Notes: generated by a model not told the origin, from the sequence alone. Numbered from the stretch's first letter, positions 1-6,530 are shown. The stretch: DNA of 11,809 nt from Nitrospirota bacterium (GCA_016195585.1 JACPZJ010000198.1:1-11809); one strand, 5' to 3'. A program made the numbers and translations.

Positions 1-210
1 GTTGATTTAATGGCTGGTGAGGCTGAAGAAATACAGTATCGCATGGGCAGAAATTTTTCTGGCCAAACTTTTAATGAAGTTGTAACACAAAATTCATGAG
101 TTAAAGGAAAGGATGCTTATGTGATTACAATTGGAACTTCGGTTGATCACGCCAAAGAATATGCACCGATCTTTGAAAAAATAGCTAAAAGTTTTCGTTT
201 AATTAAATGA
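1..210 (+). pseudogene. PsbP/DUF1795-like protein, C-terminal fragment with in-frame UGA
   Basis: The frame is open from the window edge and ends at TGA 208-210. It reads about 69 codons but is interrupted by a TGA at 97-99. Residues on both sides belong together. The upstream part has an A-x-x-I-x-Y and G-Q-T-F pattern, and the downstream part has K-G-K-D-A-Y-V-I-T-I-G and ends with Y-A-P-I-F-E-K-I-A-K-S-F. This is the usual C-terminus of small PsbP-like or DcrB/DUF1795 lipoproteins, where an AYVIT strand precedes a final F-x-x-I-x-x-SF helix. The N-terminus lies outside the window. The UGA could be a true nonsense mutation, a sequencing error of a TGG Trp codon, or selenocysteine. I see no convincing SECIS hairpin 16-37 nt after it, and Sec would be unexpected at this place, so I favour mutation or error. 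Family assignment is moderate. Confidence 0.45.
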
Positions 211-300
211 GGTAACTATGGTTCATATTCTAATCTTGTTATACATTTTTGCCATGCAAACAAAAACTAACCCATTGAATCTCATGATTTTATAATAAAA

Positions 301-2685
301 ATGAATAAAAGAAGCTACATGGGCATTCTTTTAGTTTCCACTTCCGCCTTGAGCCTTGAAATCTTTCTCACCCGCTTCTTTTCAGTTGCACAGTGGCATC
401 ACCTTGCCTTTATGGTTGTAAGCATTGCGCTTCTCGGCTACGGGGCAAGCGGCTCGTTTCTAATGCTCTTTCCATCGATCCTAAAAAAAGACAGCAGTAA
501 ATTACTTTCACTACTTTCAATGCTCTTTTCAATTACAACACTACTCTCTTATACAATAGCTAATCATCTGCCCTTTGACATGGCAAAGATTGCATGGGAT
601 ACAAACCAGCTTATTTATATCTTAGCTTACTACTTCCTTTTATCTATCCCATTTTTCATTGCAGGGATGATTATATCAATTGTCATTACGCTTTCATCAA
701 AGGATGTGAATAAGATATACTTTTTTGACCTAATTGGCGCTTCAATCGGCTGTCTTTTGCCTCTAATAATATTTCCTCTTTTCGGCGGCACAGGGCCTTT
801 ATTAGTATCTGCTATACTGGCTTTGATTGCCTCGTTATTTTTTTTACCCTCTCGACGTTTTCCTGTTTTGTTTGTATCCTTGATTATCTCTTTTATTATA
901 ATCAAACCGACACTCCTTGAAATAAACATGTCTCAATTTAAAAGCCTCAATGTTGCTTTGAAATTCCCAGAGGCTAAGCATATTGATACAAAATGGAATG
1001 CATTTTCTCGGATAGATATAGTTGAAAGCATCTCGGTCCACTTTGCGCCAGGACTCAGCCTGAAATATCAGGGATATATTCCCCATCAGATTGGCATTAC
1101 AATAGATGGCGATAATATGACAGCAATTACAGAAATAGAAGGGAATACCTCTGAGCTTGATTTTATTCCCTATCTCCCGTCATCACTTCCTTTTTATCTT
1201 ACACAAAATAAAAATGTCCTGATTCTTGAGCCTGCTGGCGGATTGGATATATTGACTGCCTTATATTTTAAGAGTCAGTTAATAACAGGCGTGGAAATCA
1301 ATCCGCTGATCCATAAGGTTATAAAGCATGACTTCAGGGATTTTTCTGGAGGAATATATGAAAGGGATAATGTAAAGATTGAGACAGGAGAGGGGAGAGG
1401 ATATCTTAAAAAGACAGATATTAAGTTTGATATCATCCTTTTTCCTGTTTTGAGCGGTATACCTGCATCATCTGGCGGTTTTTTTGGCCTTGCTGAGGGT
1501 TATCAATTTACAGAAGAGGCACTAATAACATATATTGAACATCTTAATAATGATGGGATGCTCTCTATAACCCGCTATCTCTTGCCGCCTCCAAGAGAGG
1601 AGTTGAGATTAATCTCTGTTATACAATCGGCATTAAAAAGAACTGGGAGTAAGAATCCAGAGAGGCATATAGCAGTAATAAGGACATGGGGGACGATTAC
1701 TATAATTGTAAAAAGAAGCGAGCTGTCAGATGCTGATATATCAAAGATTAAAGAATTCAGCAAGGAACGGCTCTTTGATATTGTTTATTATCATGGCATA
1801 AAAGAGAATGAAACAAACATATATAATAAATTTGCAGAGCCTATATATTTTAATCTAATTTCTAAGATATTGAATGATGAAAAGAGAGAAACCCTTTATA
1901 AAAATTATATCTTTGACATAACTTCTGTAACTGATGACAGGCCGTTCTTCTTTCAGTTCTTTAAATGGAATAAAATAAAAGAGGTTTATAAAAGTGTGGG
2001 TGAGAAGTGGCAGATATTTATTGAAGGCGGCTACCTCCTGCCCATCATTTTTATTCAGGCATTAATAGCAAGCGCTGTTTTTATTGTCTTTCCTCTAACG
2101 GTGGCGCGTGGAAGAAGGCTTATTACTCAGAAAAAGGAAACAATTACATTTCTCAGTTTTTTCTTTCTTATTGGTGTAGGTTTTATGTTCATAGAGATCA
2201 GCCTGATACAAAAACTCATCCTTTTTCTGGATCATCCAGTATATGCTGTATCTACAACGCTTTTTAGCATTCTCATTTTCTCAGGGATTGGTAGTTTCTT
2301 ATCAAAGAGATATGCAAGCAATAAAAAACTATTTAATATAATACTTTCCCTTTCCATCACGATTGTAATAGCAACCATTTTTCTTCCATATATAATTACT
2401 TTCTTCTTAGGTTCAAATCTTATACTAAGGGGTATTGTGACCCTGCTTACATTATGCCCTATTGGTATTCTTATGGGTATGCCATTTCCTGCTGCAATAA
2501 AAATATTGGGTGAGAGAGATAGAGATATAATCCCATGGGCATGGTGCGTAAACGGCGTGGCATCAGTAATCAGCTCCATTCTCGCAATAATCATCGCCAT
2601 ATCCTTTGGATTTAACGCAGTCCTGCTTCTTTCTGTCATTATGTATTTAGTAGGCGGTGGCCTGATAAAAAAGGAAATCAATTGA
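301..2685 (+). CDS. Membrane-embedded spermidine synthase-like / SAM-binding domain protein
   Basis: This encodes 794 residues in three parts. Residues 1-205 hold about six hydrophobic segments. Residues 205-560 form a soluble class I methyltransferase-like Rossmann domain, with motif I V-L-I-L-E-P-A-G-G at 306-314, the acidic strand G-V-E-I-N-P at 330-335 and a T-D-D-R-P-F-F motif at 544-550. Residues 575-790 form a second membrane bundle that includes a G-M-P-F-P motif (726-730) and W-C-V-N-G-V-A-S-V (748-756). This is the architecture of the fused transporter-like/spermidine synthase-like proteins. The D-x-x-D-P segment that holds the catalytic Asp of true SpeE is replaced by F-P-V-L-S-G-I-P at 381-388, so polyamine synthesis is unlikely and the substrate is unknown. 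The ATG at 301 lacks a clear Shine-Dalgarno; Met7 (319) is an alternative. A selenoprotein gene follows 54 bp downstream and could be cotranscribed. Confidence 0.8.
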   Translation: MNKRSYMGILLVSTSALSLEIFLTRFFSVAQWHHLAFMVVSIALLGYGASGSFLMLFPSILKKDSSKLLSLLSMLFSITTLLSYTIANHLPFDMAKIAWDTNQLIYILAYYFLLSIPFFIAGMIISIVITLSSKDVNKIYFFDLIGASIGCLLPLIIFPLFGGTGPLLVSAILALIASLFFLPSRRFPVLFVSLIISFIIIKPTLLEINMSQFKSLNVALKFPEAKHIDTKWNAFSRIDIVESISVHFAPGLSLKYQGYIPHQIGITIDGDNMTAITEIEGNTSELDFIPYLPSSLPFYLTQNKNVLILEPAGGLDILTALYFKSQLITGVEINPLIHKVIKHDFRDFSGGIYERDNVKIETGEGRGYLKKTDIKFDIILFPVLSGIPASSGGFFGLAEGYQFTEEALITYIEHLNNDGMLSITRYLLPPPREELRLISVIQSALKRTGSKNPERHIAVIRTWGTITIIVKRSELSDADISKIKEFSKERLFDIVYYHGIKENETNIYNKFAEPIYFNLISKILNDEKRETLYKNYIFDITSVTDDRPFFFQFFKWNKIKEVYKSVGEKWQIFIEGGYLLPIIFIQALIASAVFIVFPLTVARGRRLITQKKETITFLSFFFLIGVGFMFIEISLIQKLILFLDHPVYAVSTTLFSILIFSGIGSFLSKRYASNKKLFNIILSLSITIVIATIFLPYIITFFLGSNLILRGIVTLLTLCPIGILMGMPFPAAIKILGERDRDIIPWAWCVNGVASVISSILAIIIAISFGFNAVLLLSVIMYLVGGGLIKKEIN

Positions 2686-2739
2686 CAAGGATAAGAGGTG
2701 GTAGTAAGATTTGAGAAAATAACCTGAGAGGAGATTTTT

Positions 2740-2955
2740 ATGGCAGAGAAGATTATTATCTTTGGAAAGGCGGGGTGACCATATACAACAAAGGCCCGTG
2801 CGGACTTTGGAGAAAAGGCAAAATATTTTGATGTGCTATTAGACAGCAAAAAATTAGATGAGATGTTAAAATATTCTAACGGCGTTAAAAAGGTGCCCGT
2901 GATTGTTGAGGGTGATAAGGTAATCGTTGGTTATGGCGGCACCTGAGGCCTGTAA
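2740..2955 (+). CDS. Uxx-star family glutaredoxin-like selenoprotein, two selenocysteines
   Basis: The ATG at 2740 follows a strong Shine-Dalgarno, GAGAGGAG at 2726-2733. Reading through TGA 2776-2778 (residue 13) and TGA 2944-2946 (residue 69) to TAA 2953-2955 gives a coherent 71-residue thioredoxin-fold protein. It has a first strand K-I-I-I-F-G (4-9), then a glutaredoxin-type redox site with U-P-Y-T at 13-16 where CPYC or CPYT is usual. Next come a short helix, a strand Y-F-D-V-L-L-D, the conserved K-V-P-V-I-V (cis-Pro loop, 51-56), E-G-D-K-V-I-V-G-Y-G-G-T, and finally U-G-L-stop. The ending, selenocysteine plus two residues then stop, is the signature of the Uxx-star (seleno)protein family. 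The frame has no other stops and ignoring it leaves an unexplained gap with a good ribosome site. Role: presumably a small cytoplasmic thiol/selenol oxidoreductase; its partner is unknown. Sec insertion needs SelA/B/C/D encoded elsewhere. Confidence 0.88.
2790..2808 (+). promoter_or_regulatory. Candidate bacterial SECIS for the first Sec codon (UGA 2776-2778)
   Basis: Arms AAAG (2790-2793) and CTTT (2805-2808) pair. After a G/A mismatch, CC (2795-2796) pairs with GG (2802-2803), leaving the 5-nt loop CGTGC with a G at its second position. The loop starts 18 nt after the UGA, inside the 16-37 nt range and with the early loop G expected of bacterial SECIS elements. The helix lies within the coding frame, as it must for an internal Sec. 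The stem is short, so support comes mostly from placement and from the selenoprotein itself. Confidence 0.5.
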
Positions 2956-2963
2956 ATGCCGGC

Positions 2964-2984
2964 AGGTTGTCGGCTGAACAACCT
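2964..2984 (+). promoter_or_regulatory. Candidate bacterial SECIS for the C-terminal Sec codon (UGA 2944-2946)
   Basis: A perfect 7-bp stem, AGGTTGT (2964-2970) with ACAACCT (2978-2984), closes a 7-nt loop CGGCTGA that has G at its second position. The loop begins 24 nt after the UGA, within the usual distance. Because the UGA is three codons from the gene's end, the element lies in the 3' untranslated region. A competing hairpin, GCCG (2958-2961) with CGGC (2971-2974), is also possible. The 3' arm is mostly contributed by the integron cassette starting at 2979. Without the insertion, the flanks would still form GGTT/AACC around the same loop. Confidence 0.5.
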
Positions 2985-3030
2985 AAATCAGCGGCGTCTA
3001 ACAGCCGTCCGCTGAAGTGAGTTGTTATGC
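2973..3030 (-). repeat. attC-like recombination site (58 bp imperfect palindrome)
   Basis: On the minus strand, R'' GCATAAC (3030-3024) begins 1 nt after the stop codon of the cassette gene, and R' GTTCAGC (2979-2973) closes the site. Between them, AACAAC (plus 2977-2982) pairs with GTTGTT (3021-3026). A symmetric 5/5 internal loop follows (2983-2987 and 3016-3020). Then TCAGCGG (2988-2994) pairs perfectly with CCGCTGA (3009-3015) around a 14-nt terminal spacer. Length is at the short end of known attC sites, and two paired blocks separated by unpaired bases match the L/R box layout. There is no T tract, so a terminator is a poorer explanation, though a hairpin here could also slow polymerase between convergent genes. 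Confidence 0.68.
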
Positions 3031-3412
3031 ATCATTTCTGTAAATCCTTATCATCAATATGAAATTTATGGAGCATCCTATGCACGATTGGTGAGAAAAC
3101 GATTCCCATTACTGCAATAAATATAAGTCCGCTAAAAAGCGCATATCCCGATGCAAAAACTTTTGCGCTTTTTGAAGTAAGCTGATTTACAGGACCCATT
3201 CCTCCGAGGATCATTGATGCATTTAAAAGAGAATCAATCCAATCAAGCCCAGCTATCCAATGATACCCGGCAATTCCGATGAACAAAGCAGCTAAGACCA
3301 GAACACCGGACGTTATAAGACATACTGCTAATCTCCTTACGAAGACTGAAACTGTAGCCAGTTTTTCATGCTTCCGCTCAAACATGTTGATTGCTCATAT
3401 TATGATGCCTAA
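2979..3412 (-). mobile_element. Solitary integron gene cassette (SALIN-like)
   Basis: On the minus strand the element begins at a perfect integron core site, GTTAGGC (3413-3407, consensus GTTRRRY). It carries one gene (3385-3032) and ends just after that gene with a 58-bp attC-like hairpin (3030-2973). Crossover between G and TT in each core site defines a 434-bp cassette. On circularisation the R' box would be GTTAGGC opposite R'' GCATAAC, with 6 of 7 bases complementary, as expected of a matched pair. The tight fit of a single ORF between core site and attC is typical of cassettes. No intI, attI or further cassette is visible, so this is either a lone inserted cassette or an array end. The outer half-site, GTTCAGC, departs from GTTRRRY by one base, consistent with insertion at a secondary G-TT target. 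Confidence 0.7.
3032..3385 (-). CDS. Small cassette-borne membrane protein with two transmembrane helices
   Basis: This 117-residue protein is the only gene of the integron cassette. It has a basic N-terminus (M-F-E-R-K-H-E-K), a first hydrophobic helix at about residues 17-45 and a second at about 76-100. Between them is a semi-hydrophobic stretch with L-N-A-S-M-I-L-G-G-M-G-P-V (around 53-66). The C-terminus ends H-R-M-L-H-K-F-H-I-D-D-K-D. The helix-loop-helix order resembles 2TM channel topology, but the loop lacks the TVGYG potassium filter, so no transport function is claimed. I recognise it only as a recurrent type of hypothetical inner-membrane protein. The ATG at 3385 lacks a good Shine-Dalgarno; a near-consensus promoter 14 bp upstream would start transcription very close to it, suggesting a short or nearly leaderless mRNA. 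Confidence 0.72.
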   Translation of the reverse strand: MFERKHEKLATVSVFVRRLAVCLITSGVLVLAALFIGIAGYHWIAGLDWIDSLLNASMILGGMGPVNQLTSKSAKVFASGYALFSGLIFIAVMGIVFSPIVHRMLHKFHIDDKDLQK

Positions 3413-3427
3413 CCATATTAATGTCAA
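3399..3427 (-). promoter_or_regulatory. Sigma-70-like promoter spanning the cassette boundary
   Basis: On the minus strand, TTGACA (3427-3422, perfect -35) is followed by exactly 17 nt and CATAAT (3404-3399, 5 of 6 to the -10 consensus). The cassette core site GTTAGGC (3413-3407) lies within the spacer. The -35 box therefore belongs to flanking host DNA and the -10 box to the cassette. The predicted start is about 3392, a few bases before the ATG at 3385 of the cassette gene. No other promoter of this quality was seen in the window. Confidence 0.6.
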
Positions 3428-3607
3428 TAATAAATCTCCATAGGGAACACATCCCAAAACTTATCAAATTTCACCTAATCTCTCTCTGTTAAGGTATTTC
3501 ATTATTAATACTATTGTCACAGCCGTATGATATTATACTAAACAGGCAGGGATTTAAAGGCATAAAAAATTGATTTTGTATCAGGCAGAGAGGAGGCAAT
3601 AAGGTCT
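3414..3607. other. Intergenic region, 194 bp, no gene seen
   Basis: This AT-rich spacer separates the cassette from the end of the menaquinone operon. Both neighbouring genes are on the minus strand. Besides the -35 box at 3422-3427 and the start of a hairpin at 3595, it contains an AGGAGG (3591-3596) on the plus strand that is not followed by any usable start. I find no open frame with coding character on either strand. Confidence 0.5.
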
Positions 3608-3621
3608 TCATTTGTATTGCC
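3595..3621 (-). terminator. Hairpin at the end of the menaquinone operon, possible weak terminator
   Basis: GGCAATA (3595-3601) and TATTGCC (3615-3621) form a perfect 7-bp inverted repeat around the stop codon of the phosphorylase gene (3608-3610). The pairing can extend through a G-U and a G-C pair. No run of T follows on the minus strand, so intrinsic termination would be weak; it may instead protect the 3' end of the mRNA. Confidence 0.3.
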
Positions 3622-4344
3622 CCTTTCTTTTATACCTCAACATTGCGTCCTTGCACGGGCAGGTGCGGGGGGTGCCTGCAAGTTTTATGATTGCCTCTTT
3701 TATTATTGATGGTATTAGTGTCAAGGATTTTTGAACAAGCTCCTTTTCTTTTTCTGGAAGGGTTCCTTCAAAGAGCACGCCTTTTTTATACGGCATTTTC
3801 TTTATTCCCTCTGCATAGTTTGTGATGTAGCAGATAGCGCCGTAACACATCTCTAATTCCTTTGCCAAAAAGACCTCTGGCACAAGGGTCATGCCGACCA
3901 TGTCTGCGCCAATCTGCTTAAAGAATCTGATTTCAGCAGGCGTTTCAAGCCTTGGGCCCTCTGTGCAGACATAGGCGCCATTTTTATGAACCTTTTTATG
4001 CCTTTTTTTTTTATATCATCAGGAATGACTAAGTCGCCTGGTTTAAATTTGTTATTAATAGCGCCAGGGCCAGTCCATGATAAAATACGCTCTGCGCCGA
4101 GCTCCTTTGCTGCCCAAATATTTGCACGATAATTTATAAAGGGCGCTGTTAAAGAATAGCCTGATACACCATGTCGTGATAAGAAGGCTGTTTTTATACC
4201 ATCAATTTCAAAGATTCTGATATTTTTAACCTTGCCATATGGCGTGTTTACTGAAACCTCTTTTTTAAACGAGCCAATCGCCTCATTTGAAAAATTATAG
4301 GCACCGCTACCGCCGATTATCATTATTTTTACTTTATTAGTCAT
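3608..4344 (-). pseudogene. MTAP/PNP-family nucleoside phosphorylase, disrupted (internal deletion plus frameshift)
   Basis: The N-terminal half is intact, starting at 4344 with G-G-S-G-A-Y (11-16, phosphate loop), F-L-S-R-H-G (54-59), N-Y-R-A-N (71-75) and W-T-G-P-G-A-I, up to V-I-P-D-D (106-110). It then runs into A-rich sequence (ten T on the plus strand, 4003-4012) and leaves frame. The C-terminal half continues in another frame with Y-V-C-T-E-G-P-R-L-E-T-P-A-E, M-V-G-M-T-L-V-P-E, T-N-Y-A-E-G and a T-C-P-C tail. Adding one base to the run restores a 245-residue reading. Even then, only about 14 residues separate D-D from Y-V-C where relatives have about 55, so roughly 40 residues are missing as well. 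Asn in TNYAEG, where adenine-specific MTAP has TDYD, points to a 6-oxopurine substrate. The gene starts 1 nt after the mqnC stop. It may be a real pseudogene or an assembly collapse. Confidence 0.75.
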
Positions 4345-4345
4345 A

Positions 4346-5461
4346 TTAATTAAATGTTTTTAGAATTTGATAGGTAGTATTCCTCTGTGCTGGAATAAAC
4401 CCTGCATCCTTAATAATCCCTATTATCTCCTCTTTACTGATTCTGTACGAGACACCTGCTGCTGCAACAACATTCTCTTCTATCATTGTGCTGCCCATAT
4501 CATTTGCGCCGAACCGCAATGCAACCTGTGCTATCTTTGCGCCTTGCGTTACCCATGATGCCTGAATGTTTTTAAAGTTATCCAAGAAAATCCGTGATAT
4601 TGATAGTACTTTTAGATAATCAACACCAGTTGCATAAGAAGTCCTTGACCATTGTCCCTTTGACCCTAATTCTGTATTTCCCGGCTGAAAAGACCAAGGA
4701 ATAAAGGCTGTAAAGCCCTTTGTTTTGTCCTGTATATTACGAATTAATGAAAGATGCTGAATAATCTCCTCTGTTGTCTCTATAGCGCCAAACATCATTG
4801 TTGCTGTTGTAGGCAGGCCAAGTCCATGCGCCTCTATCATCACCTCTGCCCATTCCTTTGAATTAATCTTTTTCGGGCTGACCTGTTTCCTAACTCTGTC
4901 TACTAATATCTCTGCGCCACCGCCAGGGATGGAATCAAGGCCAGCAGTTTTTAATCTTGAAATTGTTTCTTTGACAGAAAGCCCTGACTGCCTTGCAATA
5001 TGATAGACCTCTGGCGGTGAAAGGGCATGGAGCTGGATTCTAAACTTCTCTTTTATTTTTTTAAAGAGGTTTTCATAAAAGGCTATGTCAAATTCAGGAT
5101 GAAGGCCTCCTTGCAAGAGTATTTGTGTTGCACCTAATGCAATTGCCTCATTAATCTTCTTGTATATTTCTTTACCATTCAGAATATATGCATCTTTATC
5201 TGGCTGATTTCTATAAAATGCGCAGAAGCTGCATTTGTTTATGCAGATGTTTGTATAATTAATATTCCTGTCTACTACAAAGGTAACGATATTATCAGGA
5301 TGAAGCCTCTTTCTTATATTGTCTGCAAGCTCGCCAAGCGCTAAGAGGTCTGCTTCTTCAAAGAGTATTATTGCATCCTTTTCAGAAATCCTTTGGCCTG
5401 ATTTTATTTTATCAATAACAGCCTCTAATTTTTCTATTGTATTACACACCGGCATATTCAT
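4346..5461 (-). CDS. mqnC: Dehypoxanthine futalosine cyclase MqnC
   Basis: This is a radical SAM enzyme of the futalosine menaquinone route that cyclises dehypoxanthine futalosine to its spiro cyclic form. The 371-residue protein has V-V-D-R-N-I-N-Y-T-N-I-C at 62-73 followed by the cluster motif C-x3-C-x2-C (C73, C77, C80). Further on are Q-G-G-L-H-P, S-P-P-E-V, P-G-G-G-A-E-I and a C-terminal M-I-E-E-N-V-V-A-A-A-G segment, all diagnostic of MqnC as opposed to MqnE. The frame overlaps the mqnE stop by 20 nt, indicating translational coupling. AAGGA lies only 2 nt before the first ATG but 8 nt before the ATG at 5455-5453 (Met3), so translation more likely begins at Met3. The full-length protein looks undamaged. 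Confidence 0.93.
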   Translation of the reverse strand: MNMPVCNTIEKLEAVIDKIKSGQRISEKDAIILFEEADLLALGELADNIRKRLHPDNIVTFVVDRNINYTNICINKCSFCAFYRNQPDKDAYILNGKEIYKKINEAIALGATQILLQGGLHPEFDIAFYENLFKKIKEKFRIQLHALSPPEVYHIARQSGLSVKETISRLKTAGLDSIPGGGAEILVDRVRKQVSPKKINSKEWAEVMIEAHGLGLPTTATMMFGAIETTEEIIQHLSLIRNIQDKTKGFTAFIPWSFQPGNTELGSKGQWSRTSYATGVDYLKVLSISRIFLDNFKNIQASWVTQGAKIAQVALRFGANDMGSTMIEENVVAAAGVSYRISKEEIIGIIKDAGFIPAQRNTTYQILKTFN

Positions 5462-6530
5462 ATTCCTTTATTACATTATATAGTGTATCTCTCTCCACAG
5501 GTATCTTTCCTGCCTTTCTGATTAAGTTGATAATCTCCTCTTTTGTCATCTCCTCTGATGTTGTAGCGCCTGCAGAGTGGGTAATCTTTTCTTCTACAAC
5601 TGTACCGTCAATATCATCAACCCCAAAATTAAGAGAGACCTGCGCCATCTTTTCACCGAGCATTATCCAGAATGCCTTAATATGGTCAAAGTTATCAAGG
5701 AATATTCTGGATATTGCGAGTGTCTTTAAGTCATCAAAGCCTGTGGTCTCTTTTAAGCGTCTATCTATCTTTGTATTTTTAGGGTGAAAGGGCAGGGGGA
5801 TAAATGCCTGAAAGCCTCCTGTTTTATCCTGTAATTCTCTTAGGGAGTTCATGTGCTCAACCCTGTCTTTATAGCCTTCAATATGGCCATAGAGCATTGT
5901 TGCATTTGAGCGAAGGCCAATGGAATGGGCTGATTCCATTATCTCAAGCCATCTTTTTCCGCTTATTTTTTCCTCACAGATAACATTCCTGATGTTTGTA
6001 TTAAAGATTTCAGCTCCGCCGCCTGGAAGAGAGCCGAGGCCAGCCTCTTTTAACATTGAAAGTGTTTTGTTAAGTGAAAGTCCAGATATATTTGAAAAAT
6101 AATCTATTTCCACTGCTGTAAATGCCTGAATATGTATATCAGGGAATTTTCTTTTAAGCATTTTTATCATATCAAGATAAAATTCAAATGGAAGGTCAGG
6201 GTGCAAACCGCCAACAATGTGAAACTCTGTAACACCTTTTTCTGCGCTCTTTGCTTTCGCAAGTATTTCATCTAATGTAAGCTGATACGCGCCATTTTCT
6301 CCTTTATCCTTGCTGAATGCACAAAATTTACACCTGTTAACGCAGATGTTTGTAGGATTGATATGTCTGTTATGAATAAAATAGGCGCTCTTTCCATTTT
6401 TCTTTTCTGCTATATAAGATGCCATCCTGCCTATCTCAAATATATCATTTGAATTAAATAATCTCAGGGCATCATCTGTAGTTATCCTTTTATCTGAATA
6501 GACCTTATCTGCAATCGTATTAATTGACAT
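5442..6530 (-). CDS. mqnE: Aminofutalosine synthase MqnE
   Basis: This radical SAM enzyme joins 3-[(1-carboxyvinyl)oxy]benzoate with the adenosyl part of SAM, giving 6-amino-6-deoxyfutalosine. Its 362 residues contain N-R-H-I-N-P-T-N-I-C at 54-63 and the C-x3-C-x2-C motif (C63, C67, C70), then V-G-G-L-H-P, I-Q-A-F-T-A-V-E-I and P-G-G-G-A-E-I-F. The N-R-H-I-N-P-T start and Q-A-F-T-A signature separate it from its paralogue MqnC next door, to which it is visibly related along its whole length. GAAGGA sits 7 nt before the ATG. The gene overlaps the upstream deaminase gene by 11 nt and the downstream mqnC by 20 nt, so the three are certainly one transcriptional unit. Confidence 0.93.
   Translation of the reverse strand: MSINTIADKVYSDKRITTDDALRLFNSNDIFEIGRMASYIAEKKNGKSAYFIHNRHINPTNICVNRCKFCAFSKDKGENGAYQLTLDEILAKAKSAEKGVTEFHIVGGLHPDLPFEFYLDMIKMLKRKFPDIHIQAFTAVEIDYFSNISGLSLNKTLSMLKEAGLGSLPGGGAEIFNTNIRNVICEEKISGKRWLEIMESAHSIGLRSNATMLYGHIEGYKDRVEHMNSLRELQDKTGGFQAFIPLPFHPKNTKIDRRLKETTGFDDLKTLAISRIFLDNFDHIKAFWIMLGEKMAQVSLNFGVDDIDGTVVEEKITHSAGATTSEEMTKEEIINLIRKAGKIPVERDTLYNVIKEYEYAGV

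Noticed and set aside
1..210. Alternative genetic code (UGA = Trp or Gly) to explain in-frame UGAs
   Set aside because: The genes at 301-2685 and 3032-3385 and the phosphorylase end naturally with TGA, so UGA is a stop in this genome.
219..296. 25-codon hydrophobic ORF (starts MVHILILLYIF) with GAGGT 4 nt before its ATG, just upstream of the 301 gene
   Set aside because: Too short to judge, no recognised similarity, and low-complexity AT-rich composition; a leader peptide is possible but unsupported.
291..296. Perfect TATAAT upstream of the gene at 301
   Set aside because: No -35 box at 16-18 nt spacing, and the predicted start would fall at or past the ATG; likely chance in AT-rich DNA.
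2232..2849. Long minus-strand open frame opposite the spermidine synthase-like gene
   Set aside because: It is antisense to the strongly supported gene and has no recognisable motifs or ribosome site.
2988..3015. TCAGCGG/CCGCTGA hairpin as a rho-independent terminator between convergent genes
   Set aside because: No T tract on either strand, and the wider symmetry with core sites fits attC better.
3378..3398. Six-codon mini-ORF (ATG 3398 to TGA 3378, minus strand) overlapping the start of the cassette gene
   Set aside because: The predicted transcription start lies downstream of its ATG, so it would not be in the mRNA; no Shine-Dalgarno.
3514..3539. TTGTCA ... TATACT as a plus-strand promoter
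   Set aside because: Spacing is only 14 nt and no plus-strand gene follows.
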